Assembly (NCBI GenBank): GCA_947384645.1 | Contig: CANDHX010000003.1 | Location: forward strand, 1-20,773 | Reading direction: 5' to 3' | Length of the DNA stretch: 20,773 nt | Source of the DNA: an uncultured Mycoplasmatota bacterium | Lineage (GTDB): Bacteria > Bacillota_I > Bacilli_A > RF39 > UBA660 | Shown here: piece by piece, positions 14,491 through 20,773 of the stretch | Position numbering within the stretch: the stretch's first letter is position 1 | Layout: each line of letters starts with the position of its first letter | The notes under the pieces: generated by a model | What the model saw: only the letters and a program-made list of their open reading frames with translations | Told to the model about the DNA's origin: nothing | Databases searched by the model: none | Position numbers and translations under genes: made by a program

Positions 14491-15957
14491 ATGGCATCAT
14501 ATATTACAGTTAGTCAATTAAACAATTATTTAAAAAGGAAATTTGAAGCCGATGCCCATTTAGGACATGTCTACTTGAAAGGCGAGATTAGCAATTCTAA
14601 ATTGCATTCGAGAGGGCACTTATATTTCAGTTTAAAAGATGAAGAAAGCGTAATAAGTGCTATAATGTTCGAAAGAGATGCTAGTAAGCTAAACTTCGAG
14701 CCTAAAGAAGGTACTAAAGTTTTTGTCGAGGGAAAAGTTACTGTATACGAAGGAAGCGGAAAATATCAAATAGTAGTTTCATCTATGCAACCAGATGGCA
14801 TCGGAGAACTATATATAGCTTACGAAAAGCTCAAAAAACAACTAGAGCAAGAGGGACTTTTTAAGAAGGAACTGAAGAAACCTATTCCTAAGTATCCAAA
14901 AAAAATAGGAATAGTTACTGCTCCCACTGGGGCTGCTATTAGGGATATCCTTAGTACTATCAAAAGGCGTTTTCCGATTGCTGAGACTATTTTGTTTCCG
15001 GCCCTCGTACAAGGAGAAAATGCGAAGTATAGCCTCGTCGAACAGTTAGAAAAATCTAAGGGTTACGATTTAGACGTCCTAATCGTCGGCAGAGGCGGGG
15101 GTTCTATCGAGGATTTGTGGGCTTTTAATGAAGAAATAGTAGCAAGGGCTATATTTTCTATGGAGGTACCTGTCATAAGTGCAGTTGGACATGAAGTCGA
15201 TTTTACCATAGCCGATTTCGTAGCAGATTTAAGAGCACCGACTCCGACAGGAGCTGCCGAGCTAGCCGTACCGAATATGGTCGATGTGTTTAAGTCAATC
15301 GAAAACTTGAAAATAAGATTGGAAACAAATACGGCAAATCGAATAAAACTTTTAGAAAAAAAGCTCGATAGTTTGAAGAACTCTTATGTATTAAAAAATC
15401 CGATGACTATTTATGAAGTTAAAGAACAAAAATTGTCCGGTTTAATGGATAAACTGGAGTCGATTACGATTTCTAAACTAGATGTATTAGGAGTTCGATT
15501 AAACAATTTGACGAGTTCATATGCCTTAAAAAATCCGATGGTCGTTTATCAAGTAAAGAATGAAAAGTTAAAAGCTTTAAAAGAAAAACTAAAAAGCATT
15601 TTAAAAAATAGACTCGAAAATTCATGTAATCGTCTAGAAAACTTATTGAGTTCATATGTACTAAAAAATCCTTTGACTTTTTATGAAAAAGAAAGAGATA
15701 GATTAGAAAGTCTTTCAAAAATGCTCACGACGTCGGTCGAACATTCTATAAAGGATAAAGGAAAAATGTATGAAAATTTGCTCGACAAACTCGAACTTTT
15801 AAACCCTTTGGGGATACTTAAAAAAGGATATTCCGTCGTTTCGATTAACGGAAAAGCTTTGTCGAGTCATAAGAAGATTAAAAAAGGCGAAAAAATAGAT
15901 ATTAGACTGCACGAAGGCGTATTGCTTGCGACAGTAGATGAAGTAAAGGAGAAATAA
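14491..15957 (+). CDS. xseA: Exodeoxyribonuclease VII large subunit
   Basis: 488 aa, a little longer than the usual 400-460. N-terminal OB fold (about 1-100), catalytic domain with K-K-I-G-I-V-T-A-P-T-G-A-A-I-R-D (137-152), G-R-G-G-G-S-I-E-D-L-W-A-F-N-E-E (200-215) and A-V-G-H-E-V-D-F-T-I-A-D (231-242). The coiled-coil part holds three repeats of exactly 45 residues (292-336, 337-381, 382-426), each with S-Y-x-L-K-N-P-[ML]-x-x-Y near its start. The C-terminal L-N-P-L-G-I-L-K-K-G-Y-S-V is the family end motif. With XseB it forms exonuclease VII, which degrades single-stranded DNA from both ends. The large subunit coiled coil is where small subunits bind, so extra repeats may mean more XseB per complex. 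Confidence 0.96.
   Translation: MASYITVSQLNNYLKRKFEADAHLGHVYLKGEISNSKLHSRGHLYFSLKDEESVISAIMFERDASKLNFEPKEGTKVFVEGKVTVYEGSGKYQIVVSSMQPDGIGELYIAYEKLKKQLEQEGLFKKELKKPIPKYPKKIGIVTAPTGAAIRDILSTIKRRFPIAETILFPALVQGENAKYSLVEQLEKSKGYDLDVLIVGRGGGSIEDLWAFNEEIVARAIFSMEVPVISAVGHEVDFTIADFVADLRAPTPTGAAELAVPNMVDVFKSIENLKIRLETNTANRIKLLEKKLDSLKNSYVLKNPMTIYEVKEQKLSGLMDKLESITISKLDVLGVRLNNLTSSYALKNPMVVYQVKNEKLKALKEKLKSILKNRLENSCNRLENLLSSYVLKNPLTFYEKERDRLESLSKMLTTSVEHSIKDKGKMYENLLDKLELLNPLGILKKGYSVVSINGKALSSHKKIKKGEKIDIRLHEGVLLATVDEVKEK
15364..15768 (+). repeat. Three in-frame 135-bp (45-aa) tandem repeats inside xseA
   Basis: Units 15364-15498, 15499-15633 and 15634-15768. Corresponding codons (Ser298, Ser343, Ser388) are exactly 45 apart, each followed by Tyr-x-Leu-Lys-Asn-Pro; the DNA TTAAAAAATCCGATG is shared by units 1 and 2. 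A shortened fourth unit (Y-E-N-L-L...L-N-P-L) continues into the C-terminal motif. The DNA copies have diverged, so this is an old duplication under protein-level constraint. Confidence 0.85.
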
Positions 15958-15959
15958 TT

Positions 15960-16196
15960 ATGGAAGAAAAAGATAAAAAAACTTTTGAAGAAAATATTCA
16001 GGAATTGGAAATCATCGTTAAGGAGTTGGAAACAGGGTCTTGCTCATTAAACGATACTATGGATAAGTTTACTAAGGGTATGAATTTGGCTAAAGTATGT
16101 GGCGATGAGTTAAAAAGTGCAACAGAGAAGGTCAATAAAATATTGAGCGAGAATGGCGAATTAAAGGATTTCGAGATCGACGAAAAACAAGCATAA
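15960..16196 (+). CDS. xseB: Exodeoxyribonuclease VII small subunit
   Basis: 78 aa, two-helix hairpin of the XseB family: K-T-F-E-E-N-I-Q-E-L-E-I-I-V-K-E-L-E-T-G and S-L-N-D-T-M-D-K-F-T-K-G-M-N-L are the diagnostic segments. Starts 2 bases behind xseA with AAAGGAG inside the xseA end, so the two subunits are coupled. The last three codons and stop form the 5' arm of the terminator. In Bacillus ispA follows xseB; here the unit ends. Confidence 0.94.
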   Translation: MEEKDKKTFEENIQELEIIVKELETGSCSLNDTMDKFTKGMNLAKVCGDELKSATEKVNKILSENGELKDFEIDEKQA

Positions 16197-16235
16197 CTTT
16201 CAGTAATGGTTATGCTTGTTTTGGTAATATTTTAC
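16184..16235 (+). terminator. Terminator of nusB-xseA-xseB
   Basis: A long perfect stem of about 14 bp, with core AACAAGCATAAC (16186-16197) / GTTATGCTTGTT (16209-16220), 11-base loop, then TTGGTAATATTTT. The 5' arm is the end of the xseB coding sequence including its stop. Confidence 0.85.
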
Positions 16236-16283
16236 AATATATTTTCCCCGATTTTATAGATAATAATATTGGAGTGAAGTCAT

Positions 16284-17264
16284 ATGAAAAATATAAAAAC
16301 TAAAATTATGGGATTATTACTGCTTCTTTCTTTTCCTTTTAATGTATTTGCTTTTTCTGAGTACATCATACCTGGAGGAGAATCGATAGGGATTTCGATT
16401 AAAAGTAAAGGAATTCTCGTCGTGGGGTTTTATAAAGTCAATGGTAAATTCAACAAGGGAACTCCTAGTATAAAGATTGGCGATAAAATAACTCATATAG
16501 AAGGCGTAGAAGTAAATACCGTCGATGAGATGGTCGAGATAATGGAAGAACACGTAAAAGACGGTAGGGTTTCTTTAGAGGTATTGAGAAACGATAAAAG
16601 CAAAGAAATCGAGCTATCTCTTTCTTATGAAGACGGTAATTATAAGACGGGATTATATGTAAAAGATGAAATTAGTGGAATTGGAACTCTAACCTATATA
16701 GATCCAGAGACCAAAGTCTTTGGAGCCTTGGGGCACAATATAGTCGAGAGCAATACTAATGAGACGGTCGAGGTTAGAACTGGTAATATCTTTAAAAGTA
16801 GCATCACTTCCATCGATAGGAGTTCGTCAGGTTCGCCTGGTGGGAAAAATGCAAAATTCTATTCTTCTTCTATATATGGCGATATAGAAAAGAATGTGCT
16901 ATCTGGAATATATGGAAAATACACTTTAGATATTCCTTCTAAGAAAGCTTTAAAAGTTGCTAATATGGATGAAATAGAAGAAGGGAATGCTACTATTTAT
17001 ACCGTTTTAGAAGGAGAAAAATTAGAAGAATTCGATATCGAAATAACAAAAGTGGATACAAAAAATGAGATGAAAAACATATATTTTAAAGTAACCGATG
17101 AAAAACTTTTAGAAAAAACAGGTGGTATAGTACAAGGAATGAGTGGAAGTCCTATCATTCAAAACGATAAAATTATAGGTGCTGTAACCCACGTCGTGAT
17201 TTCTAATCCGGCTAATGGATATGGGATAAGCATAGTTAGTATGTTAAATGAAGGAGAAAAATAA
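16284..17264 (+). CDS. spoIVB: SpoIVB-like S55 peptidase with PDZ domain
   Basis: 326 aa, against about 425 in B. subtilis; the shortening is in the region between the membrane segment and the PDZ domain. N-terminal signal/anchor at 8-24, then the family entry motif I-P-G-G-E-S-I-G-I (29-37), PDZ domain to about 115, and the S55 peptidase domain: G-I-G-T-L-T-Y-I-D-P-E-T-K-V-F-G-A-L-G-H (His151), T-D-E-K (Asp272) and G-G-I-V-Q-G-M-S-G-S-P-I (Ser287). The 15-residue Asp-Ser spacing equals that of the B. subtilis triad (D363, S378), so the enzyme looks active. In sporulators it is secreted from the forespore and triggers pro-sigma-K processing. ATG follows GGAGTGA. A weak TTTACA...TATAGA pair precedes it; no clear sporulation-sigma promoter was seen. 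spo0A does not follow. Confidence 0.92.
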   Translation: MKNIKTKIMGLLLLLSFPFNVFAFSEYIIPGGESIGISIKSKGILVVGFYKVNGKFNKGTPSIKIGDKITHIEGVEVNTVDEMVEIMEEHVKDGRVSLEVLRNDKSKEIELSLSYEDGNYKTGLYVKDEISGIGTLTYIDPETKVFGALGHNIVESNTNETVEVRTGNIFKSSITSIDRSSSGSPGGKNAKFYSSSIYGDIEKNVLSGIYGKYTLDIPSKKALKVANMDEIEEGNATIYTVLEGEKLEEFDIEITKVDTKNEMKNIYFKVTDEKLLEKTGGIVQGMSGSPIIQNDKIIGAVTHVVISNPANGYGISIVSMLNEGEK

Positions 17265-17291
17265 AGGTCAATAGTTTTGACTTTTTCTTTT
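17264..17291 (+). terminator. spoIVB terminator
   Basis: GTCAA (17267-17271) / TTGAC (17277-17281), loop TAGTT, then TTTTTCTTTT; A-rich bases before the stem could extend it over one bulge. Confidence 0.7.
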
Positions 17292-17360
17292 ATAATAAAA
17301 ATCAATCTATATGCTAAAATTATTATGAGATGTATTATATCAATCGAATTTATAACAAAT

Positions 17361-17374
17361 GTTGCAATTGCAAC
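17361..17374. promoter_or_regulatory. Perfect 14-bp palindrome, likely operator
   Basis: GTTGCAATTGCAAC reads identically on both strands. It ends 22 bases before a TGC-TATACT extended -10 box, so it covers or abuts the -35 position of that promoter, the usual place for a repressor dimer. The regulator is not identifiable here. Confidence 0.55.
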
Positions 17375-17393
17375 GTTTTATTAAGCAGAAATA

Positions 17394-17402
17394 TGCTATA
17401 CT
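17394..17402 (+). promoter_or_regulatory. Extended -10 promoter of the RNA candidate
   Basis: TGC (17394-17396) + TATACT (17397-17402). The -35 position has no good hexamer (CGTTTT), consistent with an extended -10 or activator/repressor-controlled promoter. Confidence 0.5.
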
Positions 17403-17405
17403 AGG

Positions 17406-17600
17406 AACCGTTAAAGGAGGACCGGTATAAAAAATATTTAATTTAAAGTCGGCATAACAAGCCCAATTATAAATATGCCGTCTATGTATTATAAGCAATC
17501 GGTTTTAAATCGCCAACATTTTTTTAAATCGATTTAGTTTATAACATTTTAACCTCAAGTATAAGCAAAAAAAGACGACCATTTGTTTAGGTCTTCTTTT
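17406..17600 (+). ncRNA. Candidate small RNA with a Shine-Dalgarno sequence in a hairpin loop
   Basis: Downstream of the extended -10 box there is no ORF, but three structures: ACCG (17407-17410) / CGGT (17423-17426) closing a loop that contains AAAGGAGG; a perfect 7-bp stem CGGCATA (17450-17456) / TATGCCG (17474-17480) with a 17-base loop; and a terminator-like stem at 17572-17598. The AAAGGAGG is followed by no start codon at a usable distance. A 190-base untranslated RNA is the best fit; the strand is uncertain, because a TTGGCG-17-TATAAT pair also exists on the minus strand (17493-17521). No Rfam family is recognised by eye. Confidence 0.35.
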
Positions 17601-17601
17601 T
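17569..17601. terminator. Bidirectional terminator between the RNA candidate and the minus-strand small gene
   Basis: AAGACGACC (17572-17580) / GGTCTTCTT (17590-17598) with one mismatch, loop ATTTGTTTA; T-run downstream on the plus strand and A-run upstream (T-run for the minus strand). It overlaps the stop codon of the minus-strand gene. Confidence 0.75.
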
Positions 17602-17719
17602 ATGCCACTAATAAGTAATAGAGAACTGATGCAGCAAAACTGCCAAGCATTGCTACGAACATAAACCAAACGAATATTTTATTCCAAATATTGGACTTTT
17701 TCTTTGCTTTATAAGCCAT
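17600..17719 (-). CDS. 39-aa single-TM membrane protein, DUF4044-like
   Basis: On the minus strand ATG at 17719 is preceded by AGAGGTGA (17725-17732), 5 bases away, and runs 39 codons to TAA at 17602-17600. The protein starts MAYKAKKKSNIWNKIFVWFM and continues with a hydrophobic helix to the end (L-G-S-F-A-A-S-V-L-Y-Y-L-L-V-A): a basic N-terminus and one TM helix. Size and layout match DUF4044 small membrane proteins of Bacilli; identity is by eye and function is unknown. A TATAAT (complement of 17743-17748) lies upstream, and the gene is divergent from the spoIIM-like gene, whose promoter is about 30 bases away. It has a complete set of expression signals, so I regard it as real. Confidence 0.7.
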   Translation of the reverse strand: MAYKAKKKSNIWNKIFVWFMFVAMLGSFAASVLYYLLVA

Positions 17720-17756
17720 GTTTATCACCTCTTGATATATTAATTATACTAAAGTA

Positions 17757-17785
17757 TTCATAAAAATTAAACCCCTAAATATAAT
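17757..17785 (+). promoter_or_regulatory. Probable promoter of the spoIIM-like gene
   Basis: TTCATA (17757-17762), 17 bp, TATAAT (17780-17785). TAGGAG follows at 17790-17794 before ATG 17803, so the leader is only about 10 bases. Divergent from the small minus-strand gene. Confidence 0.5.
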
Positions 17786-17802
17786 TATCTAGGAGAAAAA
17801 AT

Positions 17803-18369
17803 ATGAAAAACATCGGAAAAAGTTTTTTGGTAAGATTTATAGGAGCATTATTCATAATAAGCATATTGATTGGCATTCTTTTCTTTTTTACGTACAAACC
17901 TAATTTGGGAACTCCACTAAACGACTTTAAGAATTTAATAGAAGTTACCCGCCAAAACACATTTTTGTCAAATATAATTTCTATTTCCTGTATATTTATA
18001 CTATCAGCATCGATTATTGGCGCTCCAGTTATAATTTTATACATATTTTACGAAGGCTTGAGCATCGGTTTTACTCTTTCTGTATTTTTGTTCAACTATA
18101 AAGTTAAAGGTCTCATTTTTTATTGTCTATTCTTTTTAGTCAGTAAATTCTTGTTTACGCTAATAACTCTTTATTTTGCTGTTTTATCGATAAGGTTCGT
18201 GATAAAAGTACTAGATGCACTAGTTTCTAAAAACAAAGAAGAATTCTATAAGACGATAGTATATCAATTTTATAGATTTTTAATAGTCCTGATGGTCGTC
18301 TTAGTAAATAGTGCCGCTATATATTTTCTATCTAATAAAATAATTTTATTATTTATCAATTTGATTTAA
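17803..18369 (+). CDS. SpoIIM family integral membrane protein
   Basis: 188 aa with about five TM helices (near 10-29, 57-81, 84-98, 104-130, 156-180). The segment I-I-G-A-P-V-I-I-L-Y-I-F-Y-E-G-L-S-I-G-F (71-90) has the P...E/N-G-x-x-x-G-F arrangement of stage II sporulation protein M, a part of the DMP peptidoglycan-hydrolase complex (SpoIID-SpoIIM-SpoIIP) in engulfment. Family proteins also occur in non-sporulators, so the name does not prove sporulation. SpoIID and SpoIIP are not in the window. It lies between spoIVB and mnmA, with mnmA on its own promoter. Confidence 0.65.
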   Translation: MKNIGKSFLVRFIGALFIISILIGILFFFTYKPNLGTPLNDFKNLIEVTRQNTFLSNIISISCIFILSASIIGAPVIILYIFYEGLSIGFTLSVFLFNYKVKGLIFYCLFFLVSKFLFTLITLYFAVLSIRFVIKVLDALVSKNKEEFYKTIVYQFYRFLIVLMVVLVNSAAIYFLSNKIILLFINLI

Positions 18370-18374
18370 GTGTA

Positions 18375-18403
18375 TAGATATCAAAATCTCTTTATGGTAT
18401 AAT
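18375..18403 (+). promoter_or_regulatory. mnmA promoter
   Basis: TATAAT (18398-18403) with extended -10 TGG (18395-18397); at 17 bp upstream is TAGATA (18375-18380), a weak -35. Confidence 0.65.
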
Positions 18404-18431
18404 AGTCCCATGAAATGAGAAGTGACTAGCT

Positions 18432-19535
18432 ATGAAGGAAAGGGTAGTAGTAGGTTTAAGTGGGGGAGTAGATTCTTCTGTTGCAGCATATCTTCTAAAA
18501 AAAGAGGGATATGAAGTAATAGGCTTGTTTATGAGAAACTGGGATTCGTTAGTTAATGGAGAAATCGAAGGCAGTCCCAATGAGGGCTCTATTTGTCCTC
18601 AAGAAGAAGACTATAACGATGCAAAGAAAGTGGCGGACCACCTAGGAATAGAGTTAAAAAGAGTCGATTTTATCAAGGAATATTGGGATGACGTATTTAC
18701 CTATTTTTTAGAAGAATTAAAACGAGGTAGAACTCCTAATCCAGATTTGATGTGCAACAAGTATATAAAATTCGATTTATTTAAAAAGGAAGCTAAAAAG
18801 TTGGGTGCTCATTATATCGCTACTGGTCATTATGCGAGAATTGAAAATGGAAAGCTTTTGCGTGGATTAGATGACAATAAAGACCAAACTTACTTTTTGG
18901 CTCAAGTGCCACGAGAAAACTTCGAAGATATTCTCTTTCCAATTGGCCATTTAACTAAAGACGAAGTGAGAAGAATAGCTGTTCGAGCTAAAATTCCTAC
19001 CGCTACTAAGAAAGATTCGACAGGAATTTGTTTTATAGGGGAGCGGAACTATCAAAAATTTTTACATAACTATTTAGCTCCAAATCCCGGAGATATAATC
19101 GATATCGAAACGAATAAAGTAGTCGGTACTCATACCGGTCTTATGAACTATACAATCGGTCAAAGAAGAAACGTCGGCTTATCTGGGCAGAAAGAAAAAC
19201 ATTACGTCGTCGGCAAAAACGTCCAAAAAAACATATTATATGTGGCCTTTGGAGATGATTCAGAGTATCTCTATAGCGATGCTTGTACTATCGACCAAGT
19301 AAACTGGATTTCGAATGATAGACCCATTAAATGTACTGCTAAATTTCGTTATAGGAGTAAAGATGTCCCAGTATGTCTAGAATATAAAGATGACTTCATT
19401 TTAGTTAAATATAAAGATAAATGTGCCGGAGTAACTCCCGGGCAAGCATGTGTTTTATATGACGAAGATGAATGTATAGGAAGTGGTTTTATCGATAAAG
19501 TGTATAAAAATGATGAACAATTATGGTATATTTAA
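18432..19535 (+). CDS. mnmA: tRNA-specific 2-thiouridylase MnmA
   Basis: 367 aa, standard length. The PP-loop G-L-S-G-G-V-D-S-S (8-16) binds ATP for adenylation of U34. The catalytic Cys pair is C108 in N-P-D-L-M-C-N-K-Y-I-K-F and C200 in D-S-T-G-I-C-F-I-G-E-R. T-G-H-Y-A-R and the C-terminal beta domain with T-I-G-Q-R-R-N-V-G-L are conserved. It makes s2U34 in tRNA-Lys, -Glu and -Gln with sulfur from a cysteine desulfurase, which is not in this window. The ribosome binding site is modest (AGAAGTGA). The lipoprotein gene follows after 18 bases, probably on the same message. Confidence 0.97.
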   Translation: MKERVVVGLSGGVDSSVAAYLLKKEGYEVIGLFMRNWDSLVNGEIEGSPNEGSICPQEEDYNDAKKVADHLGIELKRVDFIKEYWDDVFTYFLEELKRGRTPNPDLMCNKYIKFDLFKKEAKKLGAHYIATGHYARIENGKLLRGLDDNKDQTYFLAQVPRENFEDILFPIGHLTKDEVRRIAVRAKIPTATKKDSTGICFIGERNYQKFLHNYLAPNPGDIIDIETNKVVGTHTGLMNYTIGQRRNVGLSGQKEKHYVVGKNVQKNILYVAFGDDSEYLYSDACTIDQVNWISNDRPIKCTAKFRYRSKDVPVCLEYKDDFILVKYKDKCAGVTPGQACVLYDEDECIGSGFIDKVYKNDEQLWYI

Positions 19536-19553
19536 TGTTAGGAAGGTGTATTT

Positions 19554-20108
19554 ATGAAATTTAAAAAATATTTATTGTGCTTTTTAGCAATTATTTCTAT
19601 TATTGGGGTGGCAGGTTGTGCAACAGAAGAAGAAAATCTTGGCAAAGATGACGAAGTTAAAGAGGAAGCAAAGGGCAAATGCAGTGTAACAGAGTGCATC
19701 AAACAACTAAAAGTAACTAATACTGTAGAAGAAATCGACGAGATTATAGGCTTTGAAGGTGAAAAAAGTGATTATAGCGAAAATTTTACTTGGAAGTTAG
19801 ATAAGAAGAATTGGATTACTCTCGATATGACTGGCACTAATCCTATTTTACAAGCGACGATTGATAAAGAGAGCGTAAAAAGCGACAAGGTAGATTTTTC
19901 TGTGTACTCTGATATCAAGAAATTATTAGATAAGGGAAAAACTTTATCATATGATGAACTAGTTGAAAAGATGAATGGGGTAGAAGGGGTATTAGCAGGA
20001 AAGACCTCTACTTCTGATAGATATATTTGGGTAGATAAAAATAATCAAACCTTTAGTGCTACTATTAGACTTAAAGACAACATGTGCAGCATAATAAGTT
20101 TGAGATAA
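19554..20108 (+). CDS. Lipoprotein with two SmpA/BLIP-like repeats
   Basis: 184 aa. Signal peptide with lipobox V-A-G-C and Cys22 as lipidated residue; an acidic linker (E-E-E-N-L-G-K-D-D-E) follows. Two related halves are visible: about 45-105 (V-E-E-I-D-E-I-I-G-F-E-G...F-T-W-K-L...A-T-I-D) and about 118-182 (Y-D-E-L-V-E-K-M-N-G-V-E-G...Y-I-W-V-D...A-T-I-R), each a helix, a G-x-x-G turn, then Y/F-x-W and a strand. That is the layout of BLIP/SmpA-OmlA-like small domains, which bind proteins at the cell surface. Function unknown. AGGAAGGTG precedes the ATG; a terminator follows. Confidence 0.75.
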   Translation: MKFKKYLLCFLAIISIIGVAGCATEEENLGKDDEVKEEAKGKCSVTECIKQLKVTNTVEEIDEIIGFEGEKSDYSENFTWKLDKKNWITLDMTGTNPILQATIDKESVKSDKVDFSVYSDIKKLLDKGKTLSYDELVEKMNGVEGVLAGKTSTSDRYIWVDKNNQTFSATIRLKDNMCSIISLR

Positions 20109-20115
20109 GCTTCAT

Positions 20116-20151
20116 AAACTATTATCGACTAAAATCGATGGTAGTTTTTTA
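20116..20151 (+). terminator. Terminator of mnmA-lipoprotein
   Basis: Thirteen-pair stem AAACTATTATCGA (20116-20128) / TCGATGGTAGTTT (20135-20147) with two G-U pairs, loop CTAAAA, then TTTTTT. Confidence 0.85.
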
Positions 20152-20187
20152 TTATAAAAAAAATGTAGAAACCTTTTATTGCCAAAA

Positions 20188-20229
20188 GTCAAGTTTTTAT
20201 TGACAACCGAGTGTCTAGTGGAGTAAAAT
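20188..20229 (+). promoter_or_regulatory. Promoter of the HTH gene with an inverted repeat at the -35
   Basis: TTGACA (20200-20205), 18 bp, TAAAAT (20224-20229). The TTGAC of the -35 (20200-20204) pairs with GTCAA (20188-20192) across a 7-base centre, giving a 5-bp inverted repeat that might be an operator. Confidence 0.5.
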
Positions 20230-20258
20230 GATATTGTAAAGGTAAGGGAAGGTGTCAT

Positions 20259-20773
20259 ATGAACAAATTAAATGAAATTTTACAAGAACTAGGAATATCA
20301 AAAGTTAACTTAGCTAAGTACCTTGGAGTTTCGAGACAGATGATTTACAATTATTTAGAACTCGAAAGTCTCAATAAGTGGCCTAAAGAAAAAAAGATAC
20401 TTTTATTCAAGCTTTTAAATATCGAAGACGGTAGTGAGAAGGCTTTGAGTAAAATTAAAATAAACTCCGAGTATATCATGGAAGTCGAGACCAGACTTAA
20501 TCAAAGCATTAAGGATACTTTGGAGCTAGATAGTATGTCCGATTTAAAAAAGCTCAAAAAGGAAGAACAACAACTATTCCAAGACATAACTTATATCATT
20601 AAAGATAAGCTCACAGACGATTATAAGCATGAGGAGTCAGTTGCAGCACTCACATATATCTATCACATATTGCAATCGATCGACAATGTACAAGAGGTAA
20701 AATATTTTCTAGCCTACGTTTCTAAAATGACTGGATTTACTAATCCTAATGAATTCAAGTTTAATGAAGATAA
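20259..20773 (+). CDS. Helix-turn-helix (XRE-like) regulator, 3' truncated by the window edge
   Basis: ATG 20259 follows GGAAGGTG; the frame stays open for 171 codons to the end of the window. Residues 1-60 form a small DNA-binding domain: L-N-E-I-L-Q-E-L-G-I-S-K-V-N-L-A-K-Y-L-G-V-S-R-Q-M-I-Y-N-Y-L, with the Q-M-I-Y-N-Y recognition helix of XRE/lambda-repressor-like proteins. The rest is helical and charged (K-K-L-K-K-E-E-Q-Q-L-F), matching no family I recognise; it may mediate dimerisation or bind a ligand. The inverted repeat at its own promoter would suit autoregulation. Downstream targets are not visible. Confidence 0.75.
   Translation, partial: MNKLNEILQELGISKVNLAKYLGVSRQMIYNYLELESLNKWPKEKKILLFKLLNIEDGSEKALSKIKINSEYIMEVETRLNQSIKDTLELDSMSDLKKLKKEEQQLFQDITYIIKDKLTDDYKHEESVAALTYIYHILQSIDNVQEVKYFLAYVSKMTGFTNPNEFKFNED

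Noticed and set aside
15364..15768. Tandem repeats as a CRISPR or minisatellite
   Set aside because: The repeats are coding, in frame and diverged at DNA level, so they are protein repeats.
17475..17537. 20-codon ORF starting ATG-CCG-TCT in the RNA candidate region
   Set aside because: No ribosome binding site at the right place; its start lies in the arm of a perfect hairpin.

Overview
The window is a low-GC, gene-dense piece of a bacterial chromosome from the Firmicutes/Bacilli side of the tree. Evidence: AGGAG/GGTGA ribosome binding sites, many near-consensus sigma-A promoters (TTGACA-17-TATAAT type), IreB, DUF1292, KhpA, SpoIVB and SpoIIM family genes, and gene order that follows Bacillus-type neighbourhoods with members missing. 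TGA works as a stop (it ends ireB, ruvX, nusB and others) and Trp is TGG, so this is not a TGA=Trp mollicute code. A reduced, probably gut-associated Bacilli lineage is my inference; no rRNA, tRNA, IS element, phage or CRISPR array was seen.

Layout. 1-276: tail of an HD-domain phosphohydrolase, then a terminator. 370-2923: hemW and a secreted, membrane-anchored protein with two cadherin-like domains. 2994-3521: rpsP-khpA, closed by two terminators and followed by a 537-bp gene-free stretch. 4059-6329: ftsK/spoIIIE. 6389-8412: ireB-ruvX-DUF1292-mltG, with overlapping or near-overlapping genes. 8421-10830: an insert of unrecognised genes (a 270-aa orphan, an alpha/beta-hydrolase-like protein and a small acetyltransferase-like gene broken by an in-frame TGA). 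10918-13479: trmR-trhP1-trhP2, which make the 5-hydroxy/methoxy-uridine wobble modification of tRNA. 13554-14021: greA. 14088-16196: nusB-xseA-xseB. 16284-17264: spoIVB. 17265-17802: a regulated-looking promoter with a candidate small RNA, and a previously unlisted 39-aa membrane protein gene on the minus strand. 17803-20108: spoIIM-like, mnmA and a lipoprotein. 20259-end: an HTH regulator cut by the window edge.

How it fits together. In Bacillus, ireB-ruvX-yrzB-mltG-trmR-trhP1-trhP2-udk-greA and nusB-folD-xseA-xseB-ispA-dxs-...-recN-spoIVB-spo0A are long runs. Here the same order survives but udk, folD, ispA, dxs, recN and spo0A are not in place, so the runs look collapsed. Two tRNA wobble-uridine systems (TrhP/TrmR and MnmA) lie in the same window. 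SpoIVB keeps its full catalytic triad and a SpoIIM-like protein lies nearby, so at least part of a sporulation or engulfment-type toolkit is retained.

The most unusual points are the compact intergenic signals (promoters built into terminators at rpsP, nusB and the hydrolase gene), the broken gene at 10375-10830, the SD-in-a-loop RNA candidate at 17406-17600, and T-x-x-F motifs shared by IreB and the tail of the cadherin-like protein.
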